This document shows positions 10,201 to 19,775 of a stretch of 63,174 nt of DNA, one piece after another. The first letter of the stretch is position 1; every line of letters begins with the position of its first letter. A program made the translations under genes and the position numbers. The stretch is taken from the NCBI RefSeq assembly GCF_016888125.1, contig NZ_JACSWA010000443.1, positions 1 to 63,174 of the forward strand, in the 5' to 3' direction. Source of the stretch: Spirulina sp. CCY15215 (GTDB lineage Bacteria; Cyanobacteriota; Cyanobacteriia; Cyanobacteriales; Spirulinaceae). A model generated the notes under the pieces. That model did not search any database. It was given only the letters and a program-made list of their open reading frames with translations, and was not told the DNA's origin.

Positions 10201-11174
10201 GACAGGCCAGCGATATTTTAACGTTGTTGTTAATGCTGCGATCGACCATTTATACGCGCATCAAAGGCGATGCAGGACTGCAACAAAAACGGATCGCTTT
10301 TGTTCCCGTGGGAGGGGTAGGAAGCGATGAATTACTGAATTTAATTGCCAAAGATGTCCAAGAATTCCTCAAAGAAGCGCGGGTTTTTATGAGCGACAAA
10401 CGTTCCGAGAGTCATAAAGGAATGGTTAAAAACGCGATGGAATTGGTAGAAGAACAATTTGGGGATTTGAATTTACTCGGTCTTCCTCCAAAAGAAAATA
10501 CCCCCACTTATGTCGATTATCAAACCTTAGAAAACTTGACAAAAAGTGTTTCTTCCCCATCTAATCGTCTCTTACCTAACCTCAAGGATACAACAGGAAT
10601 TATCCCGGAAAATATCGCTTGTATCGGGCCTTTTTGGTTAGAAAATTGGTGCGATCGCCCGATCCGAGAACAGTATAATTTTCAAGGGAGTACAAGAAAT
10701 AGTAACAATAATCATAACCTTCTTATTTCTCTTTTATATCGAGTGAGTCAGACCCGAGAAATCCCCAACAAATTGCGCCGTTTTGCCGGAGAACTCCATC
10801 AATTATTAAACCTCGAACAAACCGAAGAAATGCGCGAATATTCAACATTACAAGATATGAATACTCGAACCCTTGCGATCGCGCTTCCTCTCGATTATCC
10901 TTATTTTTTACAGGAAGCAAAAGAGGGGGATGAATATAGCAGAAAACAAGAGCTAGAAGAGCCACAAATCTGGCATCAGTCCCTTTCTCGTTCTCTCATT
11001 CCTCGAGGGATCGCCTTGCCTGCAATTCGTCGATATAAGCGTTTTCCTTGGGCTGCGGTGGCTGGTCGTCCAGTTTTATCTCAACTCGATACTGTTTTTG
11101 ACAATCGTTATTTTATGATTTCTAATGAGTTGAATTTACTCAATACTATTTTACTGGAAGATGTGGAAGAATGA
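7281..11174 (+). CDS. SF2-type helicase with possible nuclease-like N-terminus
   Basis: This 1297-residue protein has the motor of a superfamily 2 helicase. It shows Walker A GNPGIGKT (455-462), motif Ia-like YASPRVAINRD, Walker B VMVDEIAG (Asp666, Glu667), a second lobe with IIFFAQDKAF, TSSGSRGISF (890-899) and an arginine-finger motif Q923-LIYRGRG. The motif II and VI spellings are diverged, closest in spirit to DinG/Rad3-like enzymes. No cysteine cluster for an iron-sulphur centre was noticed. The N-terminal 400 residues have ADFLLW (Asp164) followed by CFEFSY (Glu188, Ser190), which could be a relaxed PD-(D/E)xK nuclease core. The C-terminal 250 residues are unassigned. A GGAGG box overlapping the end of the upstream gene shows translational coupling. 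DNA or RNA unwinding for the partner protein is inferred. Confidence 0.8.
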   Translation: MQNNGLNNTSVWGRVFEISVQRGILAYLIHSQLLDREHPQFSDWKETKINQLIKQLFLVLQVTDENSKQWIQDYVRYLLIFGYGLGWSTLRECFKHQFNFKPAKKMKLEAIWCPLTLPGVDDPRFAEDPQNIERQKTILAFCEAFKLPTIEPSIVNKGYPARADFLLWLSPRYSETKRRKDDYILCFEFSYNGLREFKDFSREISHCEEIARYARYLDSRGSFSRICAEVKDDNLDFSKRLKNHLIAFSSRDKPLYKLCQSSSYTDRLLTILYSQKRLQNPCEARAMAITSNGLESLAVHFTGNASESDSRIQLLRSLGAAYREMKTLGDDDPTELDREIKLAFKKLLISLPKAFKEQVKPLLNKPSLTHNIDFDCHETVEDYFQPMQSLDRTTIIQSIEETEALTEFFDTSPREYINRFLQQDSLPLRSVHAATIEAGLNAAKKGCVNAIALEGNPGIGKTTAVVSYLKKQTEGFLFLYASPRVAINRDVTQKLAREEGECTGILTLTSSAKLIGLAKKYYQSKNKKSKRSVDTMAVVDGLKDFKDPESNILFVTPEEEREINENIIDPRRWKKSANEREYLMETKRNPGVLRTLARSARLSLEANPKCDRVVITAATQGYRKLDQKTTIKALGELFKNSVDKKPGIKERQDFSRRISTIIVMVDEIAGDSAGALFVREIANFLQQQFIDPFERKTSPFRVVLVLADASLSNEIVLDNFINSGTQSRDRVPDKVLISRSRGESPFRVTGSYLKLGNRTYPTLHVMTNSYPATELKIDYRIRLSSISPALNSDGNKQSIARAIREQSEDLSLENSYREIKRAVNNKAGQIIFFAQDKAFLRELQTKLTEGDEKLFHADRVAVLDQSVPAAKKQELISEPRRDEIRLFLMTSSGSRGISFPLADWIIASFPRFNIESSLMEIAQLIYRGRGEYTDPVTLEKKFGDARSRRLVFFIHDFFIVEDREEEIDRRQWLRQASDILTLLLMLRSTIYTRIKGDAGLQQKRIAFVPVGGVGSDELLNLIAKDVQEFLKEARVFMSDKRSESHKGMVKNAMELVEEQFGDLNLLGLPPKENTPTYVDYQTLENLTKSVSSPSNRLLPNLKDTTGIIPENIACIGPFWLENWCDRPIREQYNFQGSTRNSNNNHNLLISLLYRVSQTREIPNKLRRFAGELHQLLNLEQTEEMREYSTLQDMNTRTLAIALPLDYPYFLQEAKEGDEYSRKQELEEPQIWHQSLSRSLIPRGIALPAIRRYKRFPWAAVAGRPVLSQLDTVFDNRYFMISNELNLLNTILLEDVEE

Positions 11175-11243
11175 TTTTGCGATCAGTTACAATCAATTAC
11201 TTCGAGGATATTGCGATCGCCCAAAAAAGTGAGTAAAAATCAA

Positions 11244-13418
11244 CTAATTTAAAGAACTTAAAGACATCTCCATTAAAGTCTTCTGGGCGCTGCGATCGCG
11301 TTCGTTAGGCTGGGGTTTGCGCTGGAGATAACGGCCATCGGTTTGTAATTCCCAGGCTTGACGATTATCTGCTAACATAATCCCCAAAATTTCTTGTAGG
11401 TCTTTGCGAATGTCAGGATCGTCGATGGGGGCGATCGCCTCAACCCGGCGATCTAAATTGCGAGTCATCCAATCTGCACTACCAATATACACCTCTTCAT
11501 TACCCAGATTATAAAAATAGTAAATACGGGAATGTTCTAACAATTGTCCAACAATACTTATAACCTTAATATTTTCGCTGACCCCCTCAACTCCTGGACG
11601 CAAACAACAAATTCCCCGGATAATCAGATCGATTTTTACTCCTGCTTGAGAGGCTTCATAAAGTTTAGCAATCATCCGCGCATCGACTAATGAATTCATT
11701 TTCGCAACAATGCGTCCGCTTCCTTCATTTTGGCAATTTTCTATTTCTCGTTCGATTAATTCTACCATGCGATCGCGTAAATTTACGGGAGAAATTAACA
11801 ATTTTCGATAGGAACGCTGTCGCGAATATCCAGTTAAGAAATTAAACAAATCTGTCAGATCCGCCCCGAGTTCTTCCCGACTGCTTAATAAGCCTAGATC
11901 TGTATAAAAACGGGCAGTTTTCGGATTATAATTTCCTGTTCCGATATGAACGTAGCGGCGAATTTTTGCTCCTTCCTGACGGACGACTAAAGTGACTTTG
12001 GTATGGGTTTTTAAACCGACTAATCCATAGACGACATGAACGCCAGCTTGTTCTAATTTTCGCGCCCAAAGAATATTATTCTCTTCATCAAATCGTGCTT
12101 TTAACTCTACCAAAGCAACCACTTGTTTACCATTCTCAGCAGCATCAATTAAAGAAGTGATAATGGGAGAATCTCCGGAAGTGCGATATAAAGTTAATTT
12201 AATTGCTAAGACTTTGGAATCGTGGGCGGCTTGGGTGATGAACTCTTGTACTGAAGCCGTGAAAGACTCGTAAGGATGATGAACTAATAGGTCTTTTTGA
12301 GATAATAAATCGAAGAAACTTTCCCCATCTTCTTGTTCTAATTTGCGACTGGCTTCTGCTGCATCTAGCATTCGCCGCAGTCTTGGGGGAATAACCGGAG
12401 TCCAGTCTGGTTCTTTTAAATGAGGTAAAGGCAGTTTCATAAAGAAAAAGAGGTCATTTAAACCCAATAATCCTGTAAATCCATAGACTTCATCTTCACT
12501 TAAATCTAGTCCTCGCATGAGAGGATTGCGGACATTTTCCGGCATTGAGGCTTGAATTTCCAAACGAACTGCGGATTTGCCGATGCGTCGCTTGCGAACT
12601 TCCTGTTCGATCGCCAGCAGGAGATCGTCAGCTTCATCTTCTTCGACGGATAAATCTGCATTACGAGTGACGCGAAAGGGGTAACATTCTTGGACATTCA
12701 TGCCAGGAAAAAGGGCATCGAGATTATGGGCGATCGCCTGTTCGATGGAAATTCCCGTCCAGACTGCGGGGACTTCTCCGGAATGTTGCAGGTTTTTGGG
12801 AAAGGAAACAAATCGAGGCAGAGTAGAAGGGACTTTAATGCGGGCAAAAAGTTCTTCTTTGGTTTCGGGATTTTTCACCAAAACCGCTAAATTAAGGCTG
12901 AGATTGGAGATATAGGGGAAGGGATGAGAGGGATCGACAGCGAGGGGAGTGAGAACCGGAAAAATATGTTCTTCAAAGAAACTGTGGAGATGCTTGCGCT
13001 GTTCTTGATTGAGATCGACATAATTGAGAAGATATACTCCTTCTTGGGCGAGTTCGGGTCTTAAGACCTGCTCAAAAGTGCGATCCTGTTGCTGCATGAG
13101 GGGATGGAGGCGATCGCGGATTTCTTGTAATTGTTCTGAGGGGGTGCGACCATCAAAGCTGAGTTTATTAACTTGTGCCTCTTCTTGTTTCTTTAATCCC
13201 GCTACCCGTACCATGAAAAATTCATCGAGATTAGAACAAAAAATAGCAAAAAATTTGAGGCGATCGAACAGTAGGGTGCGATCGTCTAAACCTTCGTGTA
13301 GAACGCGGTAATTGAATTCCAGCCAACTGAGTTCTCGGTTAAAGTAATATTTGGGATCTTTGAGATCGATTGTGGTAACGGTATCTTTAACGGGTTTAAC
13401 AGTTTTAGGAGTTGGCAT
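11244..13418 (-). CDS. ppk1: polyphosphate kinase
   Basis: Ppk1 makes inorganic polyphosphate from ATP and can run in reverse. The protein (724 aa, normal length) has the full family plan: an N-terminal helical domain starting YFNRELSWLEFN, the head domain, and two phospholipase-D-like catalytic domains. The autophosphorylated histidine lies in VHIGTGNYN, with the substrate loop ARFDEENN and the second-domain IRGICCLRPG segment before SRIYYF. The ATG at 13418 gives the family N-terminus. It stands between two conflict-gene blocks, its 3' end facing the helicase operon across 69 bases. No Pho box was seen upstream. Confidence 0.97.
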   Translation of the reverse strand: MPTPKTVKPVKDTVTTIDLKDPKYYFNRELSWLEFNYRVLHEGLDDRTLLFDRLKFFAIFCSNLDEFFMVRVAGLKKQEEAQVNKLSFDGRTPSEQLQEIRDRLHPLMQQQDRTFEQVLRPELAQEGVYLLNYVDLNQEQRKHLHSFFEEHIFPVLTPLAVDPSHPFPYISNLSLNLAVLVKNPETKEELFARIKVPSTLPRFVSFPKNLQHSGEVPAVWTGISIEQAIAHNLDALFPGMNVQECYPFRVTRNADLSVEEDEADDLLLAIEQEVRKRRIGKSAVRLEIQASMPENVRNPLMRGLDLSEDEVYGFTGLLGLNDLFFFMKLPLPHLKEPDWTPVIPPRLRRMLDAAEASRKLEQEDGESFFDLLSQKDLLVHHPYESFTASVQEFITQAAHDSKVLAIKLTLYRTSGDSPIITSLIDAAENGKQVVALVELKARFDEENNILWARKLEQAGVHVVYGLVGLKTHTKVTLVVRQEGAKIRRYVHIGTGNYNPKTARFYTDLGLLSSREELGADLTDLFNFLTGYSRQRSYRKLLISPVNLRDRMVELIEREIENCQNEGSGRIVAKMNSLVDARMIAKLYEASQAGVKIDLIIRGICCLRPGVEGVSENIKVISIVGQLLEHSRIYYFYNLGNEEVYIGSADWMTRNLDRRVEAIAPIDDPDIRKDLQEILGIMLADNRQAWELQTDGRYLQRKPQPNERDRSAQKTLMEMSLSSLN

Positions 13419-13536
13419 CGTTTTTAGAAGCGGGAATAGGGAATAGGTGCGATCGCATTTTTCCTATCCTATCGCGATCGCCGAACGGAAAAAACTATTG
13501 TGGAAAAAAGCCGATGTTTTCTGGAAACAAGATTTT

Positions 13537-16443
13537 TTATTCAAGGCGTGTTGTAGCGGAAATGTCCGACTCATCAAGGACTTCCTCGATCGCATTGCGA
13601 ATCCAGTTGGGGTCGAATTCAGCCTGGGTGTGGGCGCGAACTTCGATTGTTACCATCATCTCATCGGCTTTATCCGAGAGAAGTTGCAGGACACTAAATA
13701 GTTCAAATAATTTCGCTTTATCCGTGATAGATGAAAGTTGATAATGTTTAGCAATTTGCTTACCCTCAACAATTTTGGTTAAAACCGATCGCTCAATTGT
13801 ACTGGCCGAAGTCTTCTCGGTTTTATATTGCTGACTCTCATCTGCGACGGAATTTGTCTTCCCTTCTGATTCTCCAGCGTGTCGCACTCGATCCAGATAA
13901 TCCATATCTGCGCGATCGCTTTCTGTTACCGTCTCTGCTGTAGATGGTGGAGTAGTCTGAAAAGGTGCTAAAAGTTGTTCCACCAGGGAGGGCGTGAGTA
14001 AATAGCCGTCAGGATCGAATTCATCGGGAGGGATTTCCTGGTTGATGTAGACCTGTTTGGGGTTCTCTAGGGTAGCTGTACCATCGCTGGCAATGACCAG
14101 GGTGGGAGTATAGCCCAATTGACCCGAGGCGATCGCCTTCAAGATTGCCTTTTTAATCGGTGCATCCGTCCAAAACTTGGTTGTGCTGGGATAGATAAAC
14201 GCACCATTAATGACGGTTTTGCCTTGCAGATATTGGGCATCGGCTCGATCGAGTTGGTTGAGTCGGAGTAGGCGATTGACGGTAACGCTATCAAAAACAT
14301 GACCTTTGAGGGCTTCTGTAATGCGCTGTTGCCAGGATACTGAGGTGTTGAGTTGGGATTGCAGATCCAAGCATTCCATCCGTAGGGGGGGATTCTCAGC
14401 CGGGGCGGGCATGGGAATGAGAATATAGTCGTAAAGGCGGCGGATCGCGGCTTCGATTTTGGTTTGGGCTTCTTTCCGCTTGTCCTTCAGTTCTTCGAGA
14501 TCGTCTGGGACAAATTTGTATTTTTTTCCTTGTTCGAGGAGACTGGCGATCGCCAACTCCGTGCGGGCTTCTTGGCGCAAGGTTTCCATCTGTTGAGCAT
14601 TGGGGACGACAAAAGCTAAGGCGTTTTTGTATTCCCGTTTGTTGGTATCTAACCACAGCATCGCGGCATCGATCGCCATCTGTTGGTCTTTTTCTGCCCA
14701 AGCGGGATCGAGGTAAGCCACCGTAAATTCTGTCAGGCGATCGCCGATCCGACCTGCATCTTGCGGCCACAAGACCACACGCCCTTGTCCTGGCTTTTTC
14801 TGGATCCCTTGTTCCAACTGTTGACGAATTAAGTCTAAAACCTCACGGCGATCGACCCGACTTAGTTCATCGGCGATCAACTTATTCAGGTTGGGCTGAG
14901 TCTCGAAGCGATAACGGCGGCCTGCGTAGTGGAGGTACAGTAATTCATCCCGCAGATCGCTTAAAGTTGCTGTTAAGGTGGTGCGATCCAAACTAGGCGA
15001 TAAACAAGCAGCCGCCACTTCCCCTGCCTCCACCCCACGATCTTCCCCCTGTTTTGCCCCGAAGGAGTAGAGCAAGATCGCGGTGGCCAAGCGCGAACCG
15101 ACGTTTAAACTGGCTAGATGGGGAGAATTGTCGGCTAAACGTTGGTTGACGCGCTTCACTTTGGCGGTACGACCCGTTAAATCTGCTGATAGTACGGCAT
15201 CATAGGCGTTTTTGCGTTCCCCCACTTGAGCGTAGAAAATGCTTTTCACATCGGGGTCATCAATGGGAATATCCCCTGGGGTAATGAGCCAAGCATTATC
15301 TTGGCGTTCCCAGAGGATAGCGATCGCCCGCGCTAAAAATTGTAATGCCCCTCGAGTGCGTTGATAACTGGGCAAACTTCCCCACCGAAGATACATCAAA
15401 TCGAGGAGATCGGGATGGAAAGGGTAACTAAACTCAATTCGTTCTGCCAGAATTTGAGCCTGTTGGTCGATTTCTTTGCGATCGCGTTCCGTTTCGGCGT
15501 AGGTATTTTGGAATTTGCGAAACAGATCCCCCTGTTGTTGAGCCACTTCGCGAATAGTATCTGGGTCTCCTACAGTTTCAAAGAGGCGACGCTGCACCAC
15601 TTTCATAACTTCATCCCCCGACACCGGTTCTTTTTTAGCATCAAGACGACTGACCAATTTATCGAGGGTATCGAGTAAGCCTTCATAGGTGAGGGCTTCC
15701 TGGACACTCGATTGCAGGGAATAGACCATCACCGCATTGGGTAAGCCGCTTACGGCTTCGGTGAGTTTCTGCACAAACCCTAAAACCTGACGGCCTAGGG
15801 TTGATTCCCCCACCGGAACCCCCAGGGCATTATCGATATAGAGGAGAAATTCATCGAGGAGGAACAGGGTAGGGCGATCGCCAATCAACTGACGCAAAGT
15901 ATCGCCACCAGGGGCAACTCGTTTTTCATCATTCTCCCGCACGATCTCGTAAGCATCTCGCCCCCCCATCCGCCAAGCGAGAACTCCCCAGGGAGTGAGT
16001 AAGGTTTGTCCGTCAATGTTTGCGCCGGTGGTGACTTCCGTATCTTGACCGATGAATGCCCCCACTTGCACTTTCCCAGGCTGAGGAAGTTGAGCCAATT
16101 CGGGGATATCTCCCAATTGGTTGCGGTGTTCGATCAGGTGATAGAGGCCGATCAAGGAGTGGGTTTTGCCACCGCCAAAGGGGGTCCGCAGTTGTAGAAC
16201 GCGATCGCCTCCCTGTCCGCACAATCCTTTCAGTACCGTTGTAAACAATTTTTTCAGTTCCGTGGTGAGGTAGGTGGCGGCGAAAAATTGCCTGGCATCG
16301 CGGTAAACCAAGGGACAATGAGGGTCTTGGCTCACTACTTGCCCGAGTTTGGCACCAAACTGAGCATTTTCTAGGTTTCCGTTGCGAATATCGGCGTGGG
16401 GGGTGACAACTTGTGTCCAGGGTTTGATTTGATAGGCAGACAT
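13537..16443 (-). CDS. DUF499 (COG1483) AAA-type ATPase
   Basis: This large predicted ATPase (968 aa) belongs to the DUF499 group. It has an unusual Walker A TPFGGGKTHS (87-96) and Walker B LFLLDE (193-198). The family N-terminus KPWTQVVTPHADI precedes these, and a helical C-terminal half ends in a region similar to DUF499 tails (KIVEGKQIAKHYQLSSI). Members of this family are found next to DUF1156 methylases and Snf2 helicases in bacterial and archaeal defence islands. It is the last gene of the minus-strand set, 20 bases after the methylase stop, so probably one transcript. The biochemical role is unknown; translocation or gating of the partners on DNA is inference. Confidence 0.85.
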   Translation of the reverse strand: MSAYQIKPWTQVVTPHADIRNGNLENAQFGAKLGQVVSQDPHCPLVYRDARQFFAATYLTTELKKLFTTVLKGLCGQGGDRVLQLRTPFGGGKTHSLIGLYHLIEHRNQLGDIPELAQLPQPGKVQVGAFIGQDTEVTTGANIDGQTLLTPWGVLAWRMGGRDAYEIVRENDEKRVAPGGDTLRQLIGDRPTLFLLDEFLLYIDNALGVPVGESTLGRQVLGFVQKLTEAVSGLPNAVMVYSLQSSVQEALTYEGLLDTLDKLVSRLDAKKEPVSGDEVMKVVQRRLFETVGDPDTIREVAQQQGDLFRKFQNTYAETERDRKEIDQQAQILAERIEFSYPFHPDLLDLMYLRWGSLPSYQRTRGALQFLARAIAILWERQDNAWLITPGDIPIDDPDVKSIFYAQVGERKNAYDAVLSADLTGRTAKVKRVNQRLADNSPHLASLNVGSRLATAILLYSFGAKQGEDRGVEAGEVAAACLSPSLDRTTLTATLSDLRDELLYLHYAGRRYRFETQPNLNKLIADELSRVDRREVLDLIRQQLEQGIQKKPGQGRVVLWPQDAGRIGDRLTEFTVAYLDPAWAEKDQQMAIDAAMLWLDTNKREYKNALAFVVPNAQQMETLRQEARTELAIASLLEQGKKYKFVPDDLEELKDKRKEAQTKIEAAIRRLYDYILIPMPAPAENPPLRMECLDLQSQLNTSVSWQQRITEALKGHVFDSVTVNRLLRLNQLDRADAQYLQGKTVINGAFIYPSTTKFWTDAPIKKAILKAIASGQLGYTPTLVIASDGTATLENPKQVYINQEIPPDEFDPDGYLLTPSLVEQLLAPFQTTPPSTAETVTESDRADMDYLDRVRHAGESEGKTNSVADESQQYKTEKTSASTIERSVLTKIVEGKQIAKHYQLSSITDKAKLFELFSVLQLLSDKADEMMVTIEVRAHTQAEFDPNWIRNAIEEVLDESDISATTRLE

Positions 16444-16463
16444 GGCTTTTATTGGGGGTTGGG

Positions 16464-19319
16464 TTAATTTCTAATTCGTGCGGGGTCTTCAATGGTGCGT
16501 TTCCAACTGGCCAGCAGTTTATCGATCGCCTGTTGTTCTGGTGTCCGGTTTTTACTGCCATTTTCGGCGATCGCCATTTCTCCTTCCAGGGTTATTTCTG
16601 GGGTGAGGGCGCGTCCAGCAAGTGCCTGGGCGACAAGGCGCAGTTTTTCGAGGTCGGTGTTAGCACTAAGCAAGAAGTTGTCGATCTCTTTGGGATCGTA
16701 TTCAAGCAACCAGAGCAGACGGTGCAGCACGTCGATTAGGGTGGGGATATGGTTGGGGGTATTTTTTTGGTTAAAGGTTTGGCTGGGGCTAATATCGGGA
16801 ACACCGAGGCTTTTATCTTGTCCTCGTTGTTGATAATTTTGCAGTTGAATTGTGTTTTTCGTTTTTTCGATGGAGGCATTTTTGCCCTGGGTTAATCCTT
16901 CGGGTCCATCGAGTTCGATGCCGACTCCACGGGCGAGGGTATTGGCTTCGTCGAATGGGACGATCGCCTCTCCATATTCGTAGCGGGCGAGGATGTAGTA
17001 TTGGGTGGGTTTATCAACGCTGGAGATGCCGCGTTTATCGAAGCTCATGATTTCGCTGAGGATGGTTTCGAGGACTTCTTTCTGCACGTCGTCGAGGAAG
17101 GTGGTGGCATCGAGTTCGTCACCGTTGGGCAGTTCGACGCGATCGAATTGGGTATATGCTTGCAGTCCTGCGCCAATACAAGCGATGACTAAATCTGCAC
17201 CGCTTACTCCTTCTTGCATCAAGTCTTTAACCCGTTTCTGCACAATTTCTTTCAGTTGGGGTTGCACTTCGGTGGTGTAGTCGCCGATCGCTTGGTTGGG
17301 GCGTTTGCGAGAAATCAGGAAGATGCTGGAGGCTAGGGCGGCAGAGTTTTGTCCGCGTAATCTCGCACTCATTTCGGTATCTAGTGGCCAGGCTTCGGTA
17401 ATCATAAATCCGGCACGACGGAGGGAGTCAATCAGGGTTGACCAGCCGGAGGTGGTTTTATGGGCATACACGACCGCCATAATGCCATCTGGTTTTAAGA
17501 CTCGATAGGCTTCTTTGAAGGCTTGGTGCATCATGTCTTCATAAGATTTAGATGCGGCTTTTTTATCCCCCCCGTGGCGTGTGGGTTCCATGATCGCTTC
17601 TTGCTTTTTGGGGGTGAGTTTGGCGGTGAAGTGTTCGGGGTAAAGATGACCGACGGAACGCTTTAACCACACATAAAAGAAATCGGATAGATCGGCGTAG
17701 GGAACTGAATCAAAATAGGGCGGATCGGTAATCACAGCATCGAGAAGTTCTGCATCTAACGGATTCGCCATTGCTGAAGATCGGTGAACTCGAGCAGGCG
17801 ATCCGCTACTTGCTTCACGATTAATAACTTTTAATATCCAATCTAACGCGCCTTGAACATTACCAGAAGCATTACCAAGGGGATTGATTTCAGCAAAGTC
17901 CCAAACCATCGGAAGTGCTTGACGAGCAAAAGTATTTCCTAAAACTTCTCGGCTATTATGCCAATGCGTAATTGAACTATTGTAATCGGAGAGGCGATCG
18001 CACAAAATCCCCAAATAAGTAGAAATCGCTTTGGCAAAATCTTTCTCATAATCTTGCTGCACCAGTGCATCATGTGCCAATCGTACCCACTTCACAAACG
18101 TCATTAACGCCAACAACTGACGCGGTGAGAATAACATTCCAAAATTAATTGGACCGTACTCCGTAACCCAAAAACTCCGATTATTTTCAATTGAAATTGG
18201 CTCATCTGGAACAGTTAAACCCGTTTCCTGACACAACTTTTCCAACCGTTCTAAAATCGCCTTGTCATCCGGAATATATTTCTGATAATCCGTCGCGGAA
18301 AGATAGGTTTTCCCCTTCTTACCCGGAGTTGTGCAAATGATCGCCATTAATTGCTGACCAATACGCCCCGCTTTCCCTTCCGTCTTAATATGATCATTCT
18401 TAAATGTCGTCCCACAATGATGACAAGTCGAACTTCCCCGCGAACTCCCCAACGCCGGATCGAACCCCAAATCCTTCGCAGTCGTCGCCTCCACCACCTC
18501 AAACTCAACCCGCTTCGTCTCGTGATTCGGAATCACCCGTAACGCCACATATTTCTTACTCTTTTTACAGAGCCAAGTTTGCCGCAACAACGGCACATCC
18601 GCCCCACAACTGGGGTTAGGACACTGCACCGTCCGCGTCCAGAGATAAGCAACCGGGGTAAGAGTCTCCTGAAAAGCCAAACCCAACTGCTGCTGCTTCT
18701 GCTCCAATAACTCCAACTGCTCAGAATCTTGTGTGAGAGCCTCCCCCACTTTAATCGAAGGATAGAGATCGCCAATCTCACTTCGTACCCGCTCAATCAC
18801 CCAATTCCCCCAGGTTTCCACCTCCGTCGCCAACTTCCCCCCGTACTTCTGAGGATAAACCAAAGTACATAACTCAATAATGTGAGCCACAGGATTGAGA
18901 TCGATCGCATAAGTCTCGCAGCCCAACCGTAACGCCTCCAAAGGAATCGCACCACCCCCCGCGAACATATCCAACACCTTCGGCGGCGGCACATCCCCCA
19001 ACGGCGTATCTTGCGGCAAATTCAGGCGATCGCGCTGTGCCTCCAAAATTGCCAGACGAGCCTTCTTAATCTGGTCTTTCCCCGCTTTCCACTGGCACAA
19101 ATCAATCATCTGCTTTGTGTACGCCGTGCGCTTCTGGTGGTTTGTGGGAGCCGCCACCAACGCCGCAAACACAGCAGCCCGCGCCGCCACCAATGGCCGC
19201 CGCGCCCACCAGAGATGTAAGGTAGAGATATGCCCCTTCCGGATCGACTTCTCCCGCGCCGCTTCCTTGGAAATTTCTTTGATGGGAATGTAATCTTCAA
19301 TCAGTCGGCGATCGTTCAT
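16464..19319 (-). CDS. DUF1156 (COG1743) adenine-specific DNA methylase
   Basis: This is a putative N6-adenine DNA methyltransferase with zinc ribbons (951 aa). The N-terminal DUF1156 segment contains HLWWARRPL. It is followed by an S-adenosylmethionine motif DMFAGGGAIP (117-126), a cysteine-rich insert (C234, C239, C252, and the C300/C303 pair) and the catalytic D-P-P-Y at 532-535. The C-terminal part ends in a helical region. The combination of DUF1156, zinc ribbon and DPPY is the hallmark of COG1743. It probably marks host DNA so that the linked helicase and ATPase can tell self from foreign. It starts 68 bases after the small ribbon-helix-helix-like gene and ends 20 bases before the DUF499 gene. 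Confidence 0.9.
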   Translation of the reverse strand: MNDRRLIEDYIPIKEISKEAAREKSIRKGHISTLHLWWARRPLVAARAAVFAALVAAPTNHQKRTAYTKQMIDLCQWKAGKDQIKKARLAILEAQRDRLNLPQDTPLGDVPPPKVLDMFAGGGAIPLEALRLGCETYAIDLNPVAHIIELCTLVYPQKYGGKLATEVETWGNWVIERVRSEIGDLYPSIKVGEALTQDSEQLELLEQKQQQLGLAFQETLTPVAYLWTRTVQCPNPSCGADVPLLRQTWLCKKSKKYVALRVIPNHETKRVEFEVVEATTAKDLGFDPALGSSRGSSTCHHCGTTFKNDHIKTEGKAGRIGQQLMAIICTTPGKKGKTYLSATDYQKYIPDDKAILERLEKLCQETGLTVPDEPISIENNRSFWVTEYGPINFGMLFSPRQLLALMTFVKWVRLAHDALVQQDYEKDFAKAISTYLGILCDRLSDYNSSITHWHNSREVLGNTFARQALPMVWDFAEINPLGNASGNVQGALDWILKVINREASSGSPARVHRSSAMANPLDAELLDAVITDPPYFDSVPYADLSDFFYVWLKRSVGHLYPEHFTAKLTPKKQEAIMEPTRHGGDKKAASKSYEDMMHQAFKEAYRVLKPDGIMAVVYAHKTTSGWSTLIDSLRRAGFMITEAWPLDTEMSARLRGQNSAALASSIFLISRKRPNQAIGDYTTEVQPQLKEIVQKRVKDLMQEGVSGADLVIACIGAGLQAYTQFDRVELPNGDELDATTFLDDVQKEVLETILSEIMSFDKRGISSVDKPTQYYILARYEYGEAIVPFDEANTLARGVGIELDGPEGLTQGKNASIEKTKNTIQLQNYQQRGQDKSLGVPDISPSQTFNQKNTPNHIPTLIDVLHRLLWLLEYDPKEIDNFLLSANTDLEKLRLVAQALAGRALTPEITLEGEMAIAENGSKNRTPEQQAIDKLLASWKRTIEDPARIRN

Positions 19320-19387
19320 AGTTCTTGGGGGTTAGGGGTTGGGGGTGAGGTAATTAAATTGTTCTTCTTATCTCGAGTTAGACATTT

Positions 19388-19741
19388 TTAAACATTTTGG
19401 GTTAGGGCGATCGCAGCATGGATAATCTCATCCTCCGTTGTTAAAGCGTTTAAAAAATCAGGGTCTACCGTAGTCTCTAAAGCGCGTTGACCCAGACGAT
19501 ATTGATAATGGAGGAAAGCCCGCGCAATGTCCTGATGCAATATGCCTAGATTCTCATCATTTCCCTGCCCTTGAAGTTGTAGTAACGCTGACCACACCAA
19601 AGGAGGTAGACCCGCCATCAGTTTGATTGCAGCACCTGTGATGTAGGAACGGGAGCGGTTCTCTAACTTCGCGACTCGATCGATCTGCTCGACCACCACT
19701 GCACCCGTATATGTAGAGATTGTCCTTCCTTTTCTCATCAT
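19388..19741 (-). CDS. small ribbon-helix-helix-like protein
   Basis: The first part, RKGRTISTYTG followed by VEQIDRVAKLENRSRSYI, matches the shape of a ribbon-helix-helix DNA-binding domain (strand, helix, turn with SRS, helix), as in CopG/ParD-type regulators. The rest is helical. The open frame extends to 19819, overlapping the helicase gene. The start at 19741 (117 aa) is preferred because it begins just before the domain and clears the helicase stop at 19776; ATG at 19786 is the alternative. It sits between helicase and methylase in the same orientation, so it may be the operon's autoregulator or an antitoxin-like part. No toxin partner is adjacent. Confidence 0.6.
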   Translation of the reverse strand: MMRKGRTISTYTGAVVVEQIDRVAKLENRSRSYITGAAIKLMAGLPPLVWSALLQLQGQGNDENLGILHQDIARAFLHYQYRLGQRALETTVDPDFLNALTTEDEIIHAAIALTQNV

Positions 19742-19775
19742 CCTTTGATTTTTTGATTGATATGAGTTATGAAAA

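Noticed and set aside
4105-11174. Firm assignment of the operon to pPIWI-RE
   Set aside because: The second protein is a helicase and the first could be RNase H-like, but I could not see the defining conserved residues or the separate nuclease gene. Kept as a hypothesis only.
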